In this document: piece by piece, positions 1 to 10,686 of the stretch
Layout: every line of letters begins with the position of its first letter
Position numbering within the stretch: position 1 is the stretch's first letter
Origin: CAVPTL01 sp963729195
GTDB lineage: Bacteria; Actinomycetota; Thermoleophilia; Gaiellales; JAICJC01
Length of the DNA: 64,000 nucleotides
Assembly: GCA_963729195.1 (NCBI GenBank)
Contig: CAVSNF010000025.1
Span: 310,001 to 374,000, forward strand
Reading direction: 5' to 3'
Translations under genes and position numbers: made by a program
Notes under the pieces: generated by a model
Told to the model about the DNA's origin: nothing
Databases searched by the model: none
The model's input: the letters and a program-made list of their open reading frames with translations, nothing else

Positions 1-27
1 GATCTTCCTGGCGAAAGCGCCGATCAG

Positions 28-1055
28 GTGCAGTCACAGGCACCCGGGCAGGGCGGACCGTCGAGGCTGCAAGGTGGACTGCGGAAGCTCGGGTCATTCA
101 GCACCTGGAAGGAACTGCTGCTGCGCCCTGAGATGGCGCTGCCGCTCGTAACCGTTGCACTCGGCGTCTATCTGTCGTTCGCGTCTCCGTACTTCCTGCA
201 GCGACAGAACTTCCTCAACATCACCGAGGCTGTTTCCGTGATCGGGATCGCAGCGGCGTTCGCGACCGTTGTGGTCATCAGCGGCGGGATTGACCTGACG
301 CCGGTGACAGTGATGACACTCGCGGGGATCGTCGCTCTGCACACGACTCAGCTCGGCCTTCCCCTCGGTGTGGTGGTCATATGCTCGCTGGCCGCCGGCG
401 TCGGGGTCGGTCTCGTCAACGGACTGCTGATTTCGCTCCTCAACCTGAATGCGTTCATCGTCACGCTGGGAACCAACTTCTTGTTCACGGGGATCGCGTA
501 CGTCGTGACGGAAGGAAGCTCGCAGGTGATCGAGGACCAGTCGTTCCTCGACATCGGACAGTCACGGCTGGCGTTCGACATTCCGTTCGCCTCGGTGGTC
601 ATGCTGTGCTCGTTTGTGATCGCCTACGTGATGCTGCGGTACATGCGCTACGGGACGCACGTGTTCGCGCTTGGCGGTGGCGAAAGCGAGGCCCGTCTCA
701 GCGGCGTTCGGACCGTGCGGGTGAAAACGATCGTGTACGTCCTCTCGGGTCTCAGCGCAGCCGTCGCCGGGGTCGTGCTCACGGCAGCATCAGGCTCGGT
801 GGCGCCATACGCCGCGTCTAACGCAAACGACTTGCTCTACATCCTGGCCGCGGTGATCATCGGCGGCACGGCGCTCACCGGCGGCCGCGGCAGCGTGGTC
901 GGGACGTTCGTCGGGATCATCCTTCTGGGCGAGATCGCCAACGGGCTCGTGCTCTTGAACATCTCGAGCTTCTGGCAGCCGGTCGTGATCGGTACGATCC
1001 TACTCATCGCCATCGTCCTGGATGAGGTCAGGCGCCGCGTGGGGCTGTCGACCGC

Positions 1056-1059
<4 letters not shown>
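28..1059 (+). CDS. CUT2-type sugar ABC transporter permease (RbsC/FrcC-like)
   Basis: Inner-membrane permease of a sugar importer. About 343 residues with 8-10 hydrophobic segments, a family-like 'SGGIDLT' block near residue 84 and the conserved C-terminal 'GGTALTGGRGS' loop, which is typical of BPD_transp_2 permeases (RbsC, XylH, FrcC). The GTG at 28 is the first start in frame, but the frame is open to the window edge and no strong Shine-Dalgarno is visible, so the true start may lie upstream. The ATPase gene overlaps the stop by 4 bases. The substrate-binding protein is not in the window and is probably just upstream. The sugar cannot be read from the sequence; the neighbours suggest a (deoxy)sugar or sugar acid. 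No frame break was seen. Confidence 0.9.
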
Positions 1060-1804
<745 letters not shown>

Positions 1805-1830
<26 letters not shown>

Positions 1831-2702
1831 ACACCCGTAACCAGTCCAGGCATTCTTCGACCAGCGCGCACTCGTCCACCCCCGGTCCAAGTTGTCCCAG
1901 CTCCACCAGTACCGGCCCTTCGAAGCCGGCGGACGCGAGTACCGCCAGCACGTCGTCGATTGGAACCACACCCGTGCCATACGCCACCGAGCACGGCCCG
2001 GTCACCGATGGACGCGGATCGAACGGCGCGACGTCCTTGAGATGCACCATCACGGTCAGCTCGGCCACCGCACGCGCTGCGGCGGTGGCATCCTCCCCGA
2101 CCCGCAAGGCGTTCGCGGTATCGAAACACACCCCGAGGACGCCAGGCCGATCGGCTCTGCGAATCGCCGAGAGCAACTGTGCAGTCGTTACGTCGCCGTG
2201 ATTCTCGACGGCAAGCTGCACTCCCACGGCCTCAGCGACATCAGCCGCCGCGGCGAGCATCGCGGCACGTGGAATCGACCAGCTCGCTGGATTCCAATTG
2301 CCCGCGAAGCGCCGGTCCACCCAGCACGATCCGTACCAGCCGGCATCCGACCACCCCCGCCAAGCCGATCCACCGAACCAGGTCATCGAAGGCCTCGGTG
2401 TCGGTGCCGTTGCGGATCCCGTCCGGCGCGCCCCAGGCGATCACCTGCTCCACGGCCTCTGCGGCCCCAGCCAGGCGACCGGGATCGACCGTCGACGTCG
2501 GTCCGAGCAAGCTGGTCTCGAAAGAGAGTACGTCGGCGCCGATTCGGCGAGCTTCGGCTGCAACGTCAGCGATCGGATCGGCCCACCTGATCGGGGCGGG
2601 CTCCTCGCCTGGGCGCACTTCGCCGAGCAGACGGTGATATGAGTAGGTGTCGACGCCGAGCCGCAAGGGTTCGATGATAGTCTCTGGAAACGAACCCGGC
2701 AA
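1805..2702 (-). CDS. Sugar phosphate isomerase/epimerase (xylose-isomerase-like TIM barrel), one frame break
   Basis: AP_endonuc_2/IolE-type TIM-barrel enzyme, expected to isomerise or epimerise a sugar or inosose. The N-terminal part contains 'LGVDTYSYH' and the C-terminal part 'LAVENHGD', 'VCFDTAN' and 'MVHLKDV', whose Glu, His and Asp are the usual metal-site residues. The frame shifts by +1 near 2272, joining 'SSELV' to 'IPRAAM'. The open frame begins at TTG 2702, only 9 bases from the divergent SDR start. A later TTG near 2670 ('LRLGVDTY') may be the real start. Substrate unknown. Confidence 0.78.
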
Positions 2703-2711
2703 CGATTACCA

Positions 2712-3483
2712 ATGACCGAGCCCTCCCAGCTTTTCGATCTCACAGGTGCCCGCGCGATCGTGACCGGCGCCGGTGGCAGCCTCGGCCGGGCAGTCGCGGA
2801 GGGGCTACACGAAGCCGGTGCCGATGTGGCGCTGGTTGGACGGGGCAGGAGTGTCGAGGAGGCGGCGGCAACCATCGCCGGCGCTCCCAACACCCGTACC
2901 GTCGCGGTGGTCTGCGACCTGAGTGATCGAGCGGATCTGCGTGCGGGGCTTCGAGCACTCACTGGCGGGGCTCGGCGGCATCGACATCCTGGTCACCTGC
3001 CACGGAACAGCTCTCCCTCAGAGCGCCAGGGAACATCGCCTCGAAGACTGGGATCGGACACTCGAGGTCAACCTCACCTCGGTCATGGAGCTGTGCCAGC
3101 TGGCCGCTGAGCCGATGGCCGAGTCGGGTCGCGGCAAGATCATCAACATCGCATCGATGCTGAGCTTTTTCGGAGGCTTCCGGGTCGCCGCCTACGCCGC
3201 GAGCAAAGGAGGTGTTGCCCAGCTGACCAAGGCGCTGGCGAATGAGTGGGCACCCCTCGGGATCAACGTCAACGCAATCGCCCCGGGGTATCTCAAGAGC
3301 CGGTTGAACCAGCACCTGTGGCAGGATCCGGCGGCCCACGACATGATCCTGCAGCGGCTGCCGGCGGGTCGCTGGGGAGATCCCGACGATCTCAAGGGCC
3401 CCGCGGTGTTCCTCGCATCCCGTGCCTCCGACTACCTGCACGGAGTGATCCTGCCGGTTGACGGGGGGTATCTGAGCCGGTGA
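2712..3483 (+). CDS. SDR-family NAD(P)-dependent oxidoreductase, one frame break
   Basis: Classical short-chain dehydrogenase of about 256 residues. The cofactor motif 'TGAGGSLG' lies near residue 18, the catalytic Ser is in 'NIASM', and Tyr/Lys are in 'YAASK'. It ends with the usual 'PVDGGYL' SDR tail. The frame shifts by +1 near 2952, joining 'LRAGL' to 'EHSLAGLGGID'. The stop overlaps the GTG start of the next gene, so the two are probably translationally coupled. In this setting it probably oxidises a sugar or keto-sugar-acid hydroxyl, as 2-keto-3-deoxy-sugar-acid dehydrogenases do. That substrate is inference. Confidence 0.85.
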
Positions 3484-4433
3484 TCCGGGTGTCCCTGTAC
3501 GGCGACGGCCAGGTCAACCACAACGTTGCCAGCATTGCCCGCAGACGGTCGGGGGTTGAAGTGGCGGGCCCCTTCGGTCGCGGGGAGCGGGCAATCGCCC
3601 TCGGAAGCGGCGCGGACCTGGTCGTGATTGCCACCACGTCCTTTCTGGCCGAGGTTGGTCCCGACATCCGCGACGCGGTGCGAGCCGGATCGAACGTCAT
3701 CACCACCGCCGAGGAGGCGGCGTTCCCGGCGGCTGCCGACCCCGCCCTGGCACACGAACTCGACCAGCTGGCCAAGCACCACGGGGTAACAGTGCTCGGC
3801 GCCGGCCTCAACCCCGGTCTGGCATTCGACGCACTGGTGCTGACCGCGACCGGAGCGGCGTGGGAGGTCGACAGCCTGCGGGTCGAGCGAGTCGTGAACC
3901 TCTCGCGGTTCAGCAGCACGATCCTGCGCCGGCTTGGTATCGGATTCCAGCCGGACGAGTTCGAGCACGGCATCGCCGAGGGCACTATCCACGGCCATAT
4001 CGGGTTCCCGCAGTCGATGCGGATCGCGGCCAGCGCCATGGGCGAGACCCTCGACCGGGTCGACCGGACGATCGTGCCGATCTTCTCCGCCACCGCACGA
4101 CAACTCCAGCAGCTGACCATCCAGGCCGGTGAGAGCGAAGGCTTTCACCAGCACTACACCGGGTTCGTCGCCGATCGGCCGTGGTTCGAGGCGGTCTTCA
4201 CCGGCCACGTCGCGCCCGAGGAGTACGGAGTCGCCCCCCGCGACGCGATCCACGTCAACGGGCCGACACCCGTGCACATGGTGATCGAGCCGGGCTTCGA
4301 TCCCCAGATCGCGTCGGCGGCGGTCGTGGCAAACTCATTCGCACGGGTGGTGGACGCCCGTGCCGGGTGGCTAACCGTGGCCGACCTGCCACCGGCAACT
4401 CCGACTGCGAGCGCGCCTCAGCCTTCCGAGTAG
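3480..4433 (+). CDS. Dihydrodipicolinate-reductase-like dehydrogenase (2,4-diaminopentanoate dehydrogenase-like)
   Basis: Product of 317 residues in an unbroken frame. It has an N-terminal Rossmann start 'VSLYGDGQVNHNV', a 'VVIATTSF' strand and a central 'GAGLNPGLAFD' loop, typical of DapB-fold proteins annotated as 2,4-diaminopentanoate dehydrogenase or dihydrodipicolinate reductase N-terminal-domain proteins. It starts at GTG 3480, inside the SDR stop codon. The 3' end overlaps the convergent dehydratase gene by 16 bases. The substrate is not evident. DapB-like enzymes act on cyclic imines or amino acids, so it may process a nitrogen-containing intermediate in an otherwise sugar-like cluster. 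Confidence 0.7.
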   Translation: MIRVSLYGDGQVNHNVASIARRRSGVEVAGPFGRGERAIALGSGADLVVIATTSFLAEVGPDIRDAVRAGSNVITTAEEAAFPAAADPALAHELDQLAKHHGVTVLGAGLNPGLAFDALVLTATGAAWEVDSLRVERVVNLSRFSSTILRRLGIGFQPDEFEHGIAEGTIHGHIGFPQSMRIAASAMGETLDRVDRTIVPIFSATARQLQQLTIQAGESEGFHQHYTGFVADRPWFEAVFTGHVAPEEYGVAPRDAIHVNGPTPVHMVIEPGFDPQIASAAVVANSFARVVDARAGWLTVADLPPATPTASAPQPSE

Positions 4434-5545
4434 TGCCGCACGACGTCCTCGTCGACCTCACATCCGAGCCCGGGCCGGTCGGGTACGTCGATCCATCCGT
4501 CGTGCTGCTCGAACGGATGTGCGACCAGCTCGTGCTGGAGCGGAGACGGCCGCAGCTTGAGTTCGAACACCACCCCGTTGGGGCGGCTGGCGAACACCTG
4601 CAGCGCCGCGGCGGTGTTCAGCGCACTCGACCAGGAGTGCGGAACGAACCGCACGCCCCGGGCGGCGGCGTGCTCGCTGGCGATCAGCATGCCCGTGAGC
4701 CCCTCGACCCGGCCTGGATCGATCAGCACGATGTCCAAGCACCCGCTGTCCACCAATGATCGGTAGCCCTCATGCGTCCACACCCGTTCACCGGCGGCAA
4801 GCGGGGTGGCGGTCGCCGACTTGATCCGCCGATAGCCGTCATGTTCGTGGTGATCGAGTGGATCCTCGAGCCACGCGAGTCGGTAGGGCTCGAACTCCTT
4901 CGCCATTCGCTCCGCGTGGCTGGGCGTCCAGTTTGCAATCGCCGCCACGTCCGCCGAGAAGGCGACATCGTCGCCAATCACCTCGCGCACCCGTGCCACC
5001 ACCGCCACGTCGCGCGCGGGATCGAGCCCGAACGAGGCCTCGTGCGTTCGCCCCCACCCGCACTTGATGGCGCGAAAGCCACTGCTGACAGCGAAGCCGA
5101 CCTCGTTGCTGGTCCACTCGAGGTCACCCGGATCCCAGATCATCGACGCACACGCCGGCAGTCGGTCGACAAGCTTTCCGCCCAGCAGGCGGTGGACGGG
5201 GAGCCCGGCGATCTTGCCGGCGAGATCCCAGATCGCGCTGTCCAGCGCCGAGATGGCGAAGTTGGCGATTCCGCCGTGACCGTACCACCACGTCTGGGTG
5301 CGCATCTCCTCCCACCTCGCGCGGGGATCCTGTGGGTCGCGTCCCAAGAGGATCGGGGCAAGCCCGAGTTCGATCACAACCTTGGCGGCGGCGCTGGCCT
5401 CGATCGACCCCGAGATGCACTCGCCCCATCCCACCATGCCCGATTCGGTCTCGACGCGAGCGAGCACGACCCGCCGCATGCGGTCGCGGTCGTTGGGCTC
5501 GGCGTAGGCCAGTTGATGGGCGGTGACGGCGGCGATCGGATCCAC
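4418..5545 (-). CDS. Mandelate racemase/muconate lactonizing enzyme family (sugar acid dehydratase-like)
   Basis: Enolase-superfamily enzyme of about 375 residues, unbroken, probably dehydrating an acid sugar. Visible are the capping domain with 'GWGECISG', 'AIKCGWG' at the first Lys position, and metal ligands Asp in 'FSADVAA', Glu in 'WLEDPL' and Glu in 'AAGERVW'. The catalytic His is in 'VPHSW'. The second Lys of the usual K-x-K is Gly here. I chose GTG 5545, preceded by a GGAG-like site and 13 bases after the upstream stop. The open frame runs to 5812 but would overlap the previous gene. It is probably co-transcribed with the ceramidase-like gene. Confidence 0.84.
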   Translation of the reverse strand: MDPIAAVTAHQLAYAEPNDRDRMRRVVLARVETESGMVGWGECISGSIEASAAAKVVIELGLAPILLGRDPQDPRARWEEMRTQTWWYGHGGIANFAISALDSAIWDLAGKIAGLPVHRLLGGKLVDRLPACASMIWDPGDLEWTSNEVGFAVSSGFRAIKCGWGRTHEASFGLDPARDVAVVARVREVIGDDVAFSADVAAIANWTPSHAERMAKEFEPYRLAWLEDPLDHHEHDGYRRIKSATATPLAAGERVWTHEGYRSLVDSGCLDIVLIDPGRVEGLTGMLIASEHAAARGVRFVPHSWSSALNTAAALQVFASRPNGVVFELKLRPSPLQHELVAHPFEQHDGWIDVPDRPGLGCEVDEDVVRHYSEG

Positions 5546-5558
5546 GAAAGACTCCCGG

Positions 5559-7093
5559 CTACTGGTCGACCGGACGCGCGGCAAACGCGCGGCCGGGTGG
5601 GGTTGGCACGGCGCCCGACGCAAGGTAGTCGTCGGCCGCCCTGGGCTCGATGTTCGGGGAAGAGCGATTCGACCAGGGCCACCGCGGTCTCGACCAGCAA
5701 GCGATCGCATGCCGGATCGACCTGGACCGGAAGCCCGTAGGTCTTGTTGCCGTAGTCCGGCTCGTATCCTCCCAGCGGATACTCGCTCGCGATCGGAAAG
5801 TAGGAGATACAACCGTTGGTGTAACCGGCATACAGCGTCACCGCGGCCGGCGAGCGCTCTTTCACCGCCAGCCCGATCTCGGTAAACGTCTCCCCGGGGC
5901 CGGTGGCGATCACACCGTCGCCGATCCGCACGGCGCAGACCGAGCCGTCGACGGCTGTTCTGGGGCTGCCACCTTTCAGCTCGGCTTCGACACGGCTGGC
6001 CCAGTTGAATCCGTGGAACCGCAGCAGCCGCAACTCAGACTCCGTCGCACCAGCGGCCGCCGCATCGGCGATCTCCTGCTCGGAGCTGCGGCGCAGCTGC
6101 TCGATGTCTTCGAGAGTCGGCAGCTGCTGGAGTGGGAAGGACACACGCCGCTCAGCCGCGGACAGCACCGGCGGCTCGGCGTCGAGCGGGGCGCCAGCGA
6201 AACGTGACCACCGGAGTGCCGCTGCGAAATCCCTCGTCAAACCCGAGTTGCGAAGGACGCACCGGCGACCCGGCCAGCGCGTGCAGCGCCTGCAGCGCGA
6301 TGTCTTCTCCCATCGCCACCCGGGCGGTGTCGGCATCCTCAAACGCGATCATCGGCATCACATTCCCGGCTGCGGCGATGAAGAACACGCACTCGCCCCC
6401 GGTCCACCGGCGGATGGCGGCACGCAGGGGCCCGGGATAGTCGGCTGAGTATCCCGGCGCGTTCAGCCCGGTTGTGACCGTATGCGCCCCGTAGGCGACG
6501 AGGGTCGCGATCGGGGAGTTGTCGGCACGCACCGCCTGCATGGTCGGCACCGACCGGTCGAGCATGCCGCCGGCGTGCCAGTCGAGCGTGCGCACTCGCC
6601 CATCACTGTCGCGCTTGCGACGGTTATAGGCTCGGTCGGCGACACCGAGGCCCCACCGCACCCAGGCCGGTTCCAGTCGCCGAGAGGCAAGCGTGCAGAC
6701 GTCGACGACGCGTTGATGGAGGCTCTCGATGTAGGCCAGAGTGGCCGCGTCCGGCTCGGGGTCGCGCTCACCGAACGATCCACACACGGTGCGGCCGCCC
6801 GGCGGCGCGTGATGGGTGTGGCTGAAGTTGATCAGTACCCCGGCGACCTCGGCGCCCGTGGCCTCGGCCACGCGGGCCCGCAGAACGTCGATCTCGGGAG
6901 ATTGAATCGCCAGCGTGTCGACCCCGCACAGAACCAGTCGGGTACCGTCACAGTCGAGCACGATCGCGCTCGTCTCGAGATGACCGATGCGCCCCCGGGC
7001 GGCCCAATCCCTGCGTACCACTCCCGACATTGGCAGACCGAGCGGCGGATCGATGGTGATGGCCGCCGCTCCGGCTCGCAAGCTCGGTTTCAT
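5559..7093 (-). CDS. Neutral/alkaline ceramidase-like hydrolase (paralogue 1), two frame breaks
   Basis: Protein of about 510 residues resembling the N-terminal domain of neutral/alkaline non-lysosomal ceramidases (PF04734). It starts at ATG 7093 with 'AGAAAITIDPPLGLPM' and contains the zinc-type 'SHTHHAPPGG' and a 'AAAGNVMP' motif where ceramidases have GDVSPN. The frame shifts by +1 near 6200 (joining 'VVTF' to 'AGAPLD') and near 5660 (joining 'SLFP' to 'NIEPRA'). No signal peptide is visible, unlike secreted bacterial ceramidases. A second copy lies at 9117. The altered nucleophile region and setting argue against a ceramide substrate; an amide or ester of a small sugar-derived molecule is more likely. 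Confidence 0.78.
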
Positions 7094-7120
7094 GGGTGTG
7101 TTTCCTGCCCTGATTGTTGC

Positions 7121-7149
7121 TTGACGGGAGATATCGAGGTCGCTACGGT
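7121..7149 (+). promoter_or_regulatory. Candidate sigma-70-type promoter upstream of the Gfo/Idh/MocA gene
   Basis: TTGACG (7121-7126) and TACGGT (7144-7149) are separated by 17 bases, inside the 81-base gap between the divergent ceramidase-like and Gfo/Idh/MocA genes. A GGAAGG ribosome-binding site and an inverted GGAA/TTCC pair at about 7160-7170 lie between it and ATG 7175. It was read by eye only. Confidence 0.5.
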
Positions 7150-7174
7150 GACGATACCAGGAAGGTTTCCAACG

Positions 7175-8224
7175 ATGCAGACCGTAGACATCGCTGTGGT
7201 GGGTTGTGGGAGCTGGGCGGTGCACGCTCATCTGCCCGCGATCGCGGCCGATCCGCGGGCGAATCTGGCCGCCGTGGTGGACACGGATCCGGCCGCGCGC
7301 AGCAGCGCGCAGGCGACGTTCGGGGCGAAGCAGGCGTTTGCGTCGGTAGAGGAGATGCTGCCGAACGTGGAACTCGACGCGGCGGTTGTCGCCCTGCCCC
7401 ACGCCCTCCACGCGGCCGCGGCAATGCCATTGCTCGAGCACGGCGCACACCTCTTGATCGAAAAGCCGATGGTACTCAGTCCGGCCGATGGCCGGGAGCT
7501 GCTGGCCGCCGCGGCGGCGCGCGACCTCGAGGTGGTGGTCGGCTATACCTGGCACTACAACCGGCAGGTGGCCGAGCTGCGATCGCAGATCCGTGACGGA
7601 CGCATAGGCAAAGTCGAGTTCATCTCGTGTCTCTTCGGATCCACGGTGAGGGAGTACTACCGCGGCTCTCCCGAGAGCTACGACCTCGGCTACATGCGCC
7701 AGCCGCGCAGCAACACCTATTCCGATCCCAGGCTCTCGGGCGGCGGCCAGGGCCAGACCCAGCTCACGCACGCCGCGGCGCTGCTGGTGCATATGGCCGA
7801 TGTGCGGCCCACGACAGTGACAGCGATGACCGAGAGCTACGAGCTCCCGGTCGATCTCGCCGACGCACTGGCGGTGCGATTCGACAACGGAGCGATCGGC
7901 ACCCTGGGATCAACGGGAGGTGTGCTGTTCGGCCACCCGGAGGTGCTCGAATACCGGATCTTCGGATCGGGTGGCCACGTCGCGTTCGATGTGATGCAGG
8001 GCCGAGCCGCCATCCATGGCCCTGATGGAGCCGTCGACGAGGTGGCCTTGCTCGACCTGCCGGATCGCTATCCGATGCATGAGCCTGTGCGAAACCTGAT
8101 TGCGATCGCCGCCGAAGGCGCGGTCAACCAGAGCCCCGGCGACGTGGGCCAGACCGTGGTCGAGTTGCTCGATGCGATGTACCGCTCCAGTGCCGCCGGC
8201 GGACAGCCGGTCGGAGTGGGTTGA
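7175..8224 (+). CDS. Gfo/Idh/MocA-family NAD(P)-dependent oxidoreductase
   Basis: Product of 349 residues, unbroken. The N-terminal Rossmann motif is 'VVGCGSWAVHAHL', and the family Lys signature 'IEKPMVL' lies near residue 93. Lys of EKP is the usual catalytic residue, and the C-terminal domain is the typical beta-sheet domain. The start is ATG 7175, ten bases after the strong AGGAAGG. Upstream extension of the frame only overlaps the divergent gene. Members oxidise inositols, sugars or aldose derivatives with NAD(P). The isomerase, SDRs and transporter nearby suggest inositol-like or sugar oxidation, but the exact substrate is unknown. Confidence 0.87.
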   Translation: MQTVDIAVVGCGSWAVHAHLPAIAADPRANLAAVVDTDPAARSSAQATFGAKQAFASVEEMLPNVELDAAVVALPHALHAAAAMPLLEHGAHLLIEKPMVLSPADGRELLAAAAARDLEVVVGYTWHYNRQVAELRSQIRDGRIGKVEFISCLFGSTVREYYRGSPESYDLGYMRQPRSNTYSDPRLSGGGQGQTQLTHAAALLVHMADVRPTTVTAMTESYELPVDLADALAVRFDNGAIGTLGSTGGVLFGHPEVLEYRIFGSGGHVAFDVMQGRAAIHGPDGAVDEVALLDLPDRYPMHEPVRNLIAIAAEGAVNQSPGDVGQTVVELLDAMYRSSAAGGQPVGVG

Positions 8225-8234
8225 TGGCCAGCGC

Positions 8235-9027
8235 TCAGTCGGCGCCGGGCATGAACCCGATCGCAGCTCCGCCGTCCACATCGAGCGCGAGTCCGGTGAG
8301 GAAGGAGGCCTCATCGGAGATCAGGAACATGACTGCGGCGGCGACATCGCCCTCGGTCGCGTTTCGCCCGAGCGGGTTGGTACGCGCGGCGGCGGCGACC
8401 ACCTGCTCCTCGGGAAGGCCGGTGACGTCGGATTTCCACCCCGCGACCTGCCGGCCCATGCCCGTGGTCGGGCAGCCGACAGGGCAGACGCAGTTGACGG
8501 TGACAGCGTCGCCGGCAAGCTCGCCGGCAAGCGAGTGAGTCAAGCCGACCAGACCAAACTTGGATGCCGAGTAGGCATGAATCTGCGCCACTCCGCGCTT
8601 GGACGCGTCCGAACCGATCGAGACGATCCTCCCCCTCCCGCTCCTCCGGATCTCAGAGAGCGGCGGCCTGAGCCGCCAGAAACGCGCCTTTGAGGTTGAT
8701 GTCCAGTGTCCGATCCCAGTCGGCCTCGGTCACCTCGCCAAGCGGCTTGATGTGAATCACACCGGCGGAGATCACCAGCGTGTCCAGGCCTCCAAACTCA
8801 CTGACGGCGCGATCAACGGCCGCGCGCACGTCGCTGGGGACGGTGACATCGGCTCGCACCGCGATGGCCGCCGCCCCGAGTTCGGCCGCAGCCCGTTCGA
8901 GCGCCGGCTCGCTGATGTCCACGATGGCAACCCGGGCGCCTTGGGCGATGAGCCGACGTGCGATCTCGAGACCGAAGCCCGACGCGCCGCCGGTCACAAT
9001 TGCTGATCGTGGTTTGGGGTCGGCCAC
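8235..9027 (-). CDS. SDR-family oxidoreductase (second copy), one frame break
   Basis: Short-chain dehydrogenase of about 264 residues. It starts at GTG 9027 ('VADPKPRSAIVTGG') with the cofactor loop 'TGGASGFG'. Further motifs are 'ISAGV', the catalytic Ser in 'VSIGSD', the Y-x-x-x-K motif 'YSASK' and a 'DVDGGAA' tail. The frame shifts by +1 near 8655, joining 'AAQAAA' to 'SEIRRSG'. It converges on the Gfo/Idh/MocA gene, with 10 bases between the stops. Likely a sugar, polyol or keto-acid dehydrogenase of the surrounding pathway. Confidence 0.84.
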
Positions 9028-9116
9028 GCAGCGCAGAATAGCGTGCTGGACCGATCTCAGCAACGTTCCTGGGATCGTTTGCGAGCGCGATCCTCTACCG
9101 CTAGTCTGAGCACTCG

Positions 9117-10686
9117 ATGGAGTCTTCTCCCGAGGCTGTCCTGGCAGGCGCCGCAACCGTGAGTCTGAAGCCAACCGGCGCGCTCCCGATGATCGGGTTC
9201 GTGCGGCGCCAGACGCGCGCCGTCGGGATGGGCCTGCCCCTCCAGGCCACCGCTGTGGTGATCGAAAGCGGCGGTGTGCGGGTGGTGTTGTGCGGCGTCG
9301 ACACGATCGCCCTCACGGTGGCGCAGAGCGACCGCGTGCGGGGTCGCATCGCCCGCGACCTGTCGACCGACCCCGCGAGCGTGCTTTTGAACTGGAACCA
9401 CACCCACAACGCCCCACCCGCCGGCGGCGAGCTATTGCGCCGTAGCGGACTGCTCGCTCTCAGCAGCGATCCCGCGGTAGACCGTTACGGCGAGGAGTTG
9501 GAAGACCGACTGGTGCACGCCTCCGTGCGGGCCGCCACCGCACTGGAGCCTGCCGCGGCGACCTGGGGCGTCGGCAGCGCCGACCTTTCGGTCAACCGTC
9601 GGGAACGCGACGATCTGGGACGGATCGTCCACGGCTGGCGGGTCGACGGCATCGTCGACCAGCAGGTGACGGTGCTGCAGCTGCAACGGCCGGACTCCAG
9701 CCCGATCGCCACCGTCGTCGGGTACGGCTGCCATCCGGTCGCAGTGGGAATGGACTTCCCCGGCTATTCGTCGGACTATCCCGGGGCCGTGCGCGAGGCG
9801 CTGCGGCGTAAGGCCGGGGGCGAAGTGATCTTCCTGCAGGGCTCTGCCGGGAACGTCCTGCCGCGCGTCTCATTCGGTGAGGACGAGCAGGAGGCGCAGC
9901 GCATGGGTGAGCGGATCGCCGTGGAGGCGGCCCACGCGATCGCCGACCGGCCGGCGTGGCCGACCGAGCTGGTGCGGGTCGGAGACGCCTCGCTGATCCC
10001 GATGAGACTCCTGCGCCGCAAACCCGTCGACCCCCACACCGCTGGTGCTCCGAGCGAGCCAGCGCACCGCCACATTCCCCTATCAGGAGCCCCCCTCGCT
10101 GGAGGAACTCACGGACCTCGCCGAAAGCTACGATCGCGAGCTGGACGAAGCGGTGGCGCGCGACGCTGGCCCGGCCGAGCGCTACGGCATCGAGTATCAC
10201 CGCAAGTGGGCGCATGTGATCCTGGACGACCTCCGCGGCGGCGAGCTTCCTTCATCTGTCGACGCGCCGATGAGCGCGATTCGGATCGGAGACGGCGCGA
10301 TCGTCACCGCTCCGGGAGAGCTGTTCACCGAGTTGGGCTGGGCGATCAAGACCCGCAGCCCCGCGCTGCCCACACTCGTCGCCGGCTACACCAACGGCGC
10401 CGTCGGCTACCTGCCGACACCAGAGGCTTACCTGGAAGGGGGCTACGAACCGGCCTACAGCAACCGCAGCTATGGAACACATGCAACCGTCGCACCGGCG
10501 TGCGCGGCCATGGTCGTTGAGACCGCGGTGCGCATGCTCGAAGAGTTGTTTCCCGAACGCGAGCGGTTTGCCGGAACCGACTGGCTCTCGACCGCCGACC
10601 CGCTACCCGTGCCGGCGCCTTCGGTGCCCGTCCGGCCGGCTGATGTTGCCGACGACTCGCCCGCCGTCGTCGAGGCGCCGGGGTGA
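9117..10686 (+). CDS. Neutral/alkaline ceramidase-like hydrolase (paralogue 2), one frame break
   Basis: Second PF04734-like protein, about 520 residues, with the same order of motifs as the 5559-7093 gene: 'VVLCGVDT', 'NHTHNAPPAGG' and 'QGSAGNVLP'. Both copies end with 'AGYTNG', a 'YLEGGYEP' or 'YPLGGYEP' block and a C-terminal helix. It starts at ATG 9117. The frame shifts by +1 near 10040, after 'PVDPHT'. No signal peptide is apparent. The stop overlaps the GTG of the LacI regulator by 4 bases. Together the copies look like two hydrolases of different specificity in one pathway. Confidence 0.78.

Noticed and set aside
5546..5812. An 89-residue N-terminal extension of the dehydratase at 4418-5545
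   Set aside because: It is an out-of-frame reading of the ceramidase-like C-terminus; enolase-superfamily similarity begins at 'VDPIAAVTAHQ'.
6482..7174. Long plus-strand frame joined in front of the Gfo/Idh/MocA gene
   Set aside because: It is antisense to the ceramidase-like gene; the strong ribosome-binding site and Rossmann start place the gene start at 7175.
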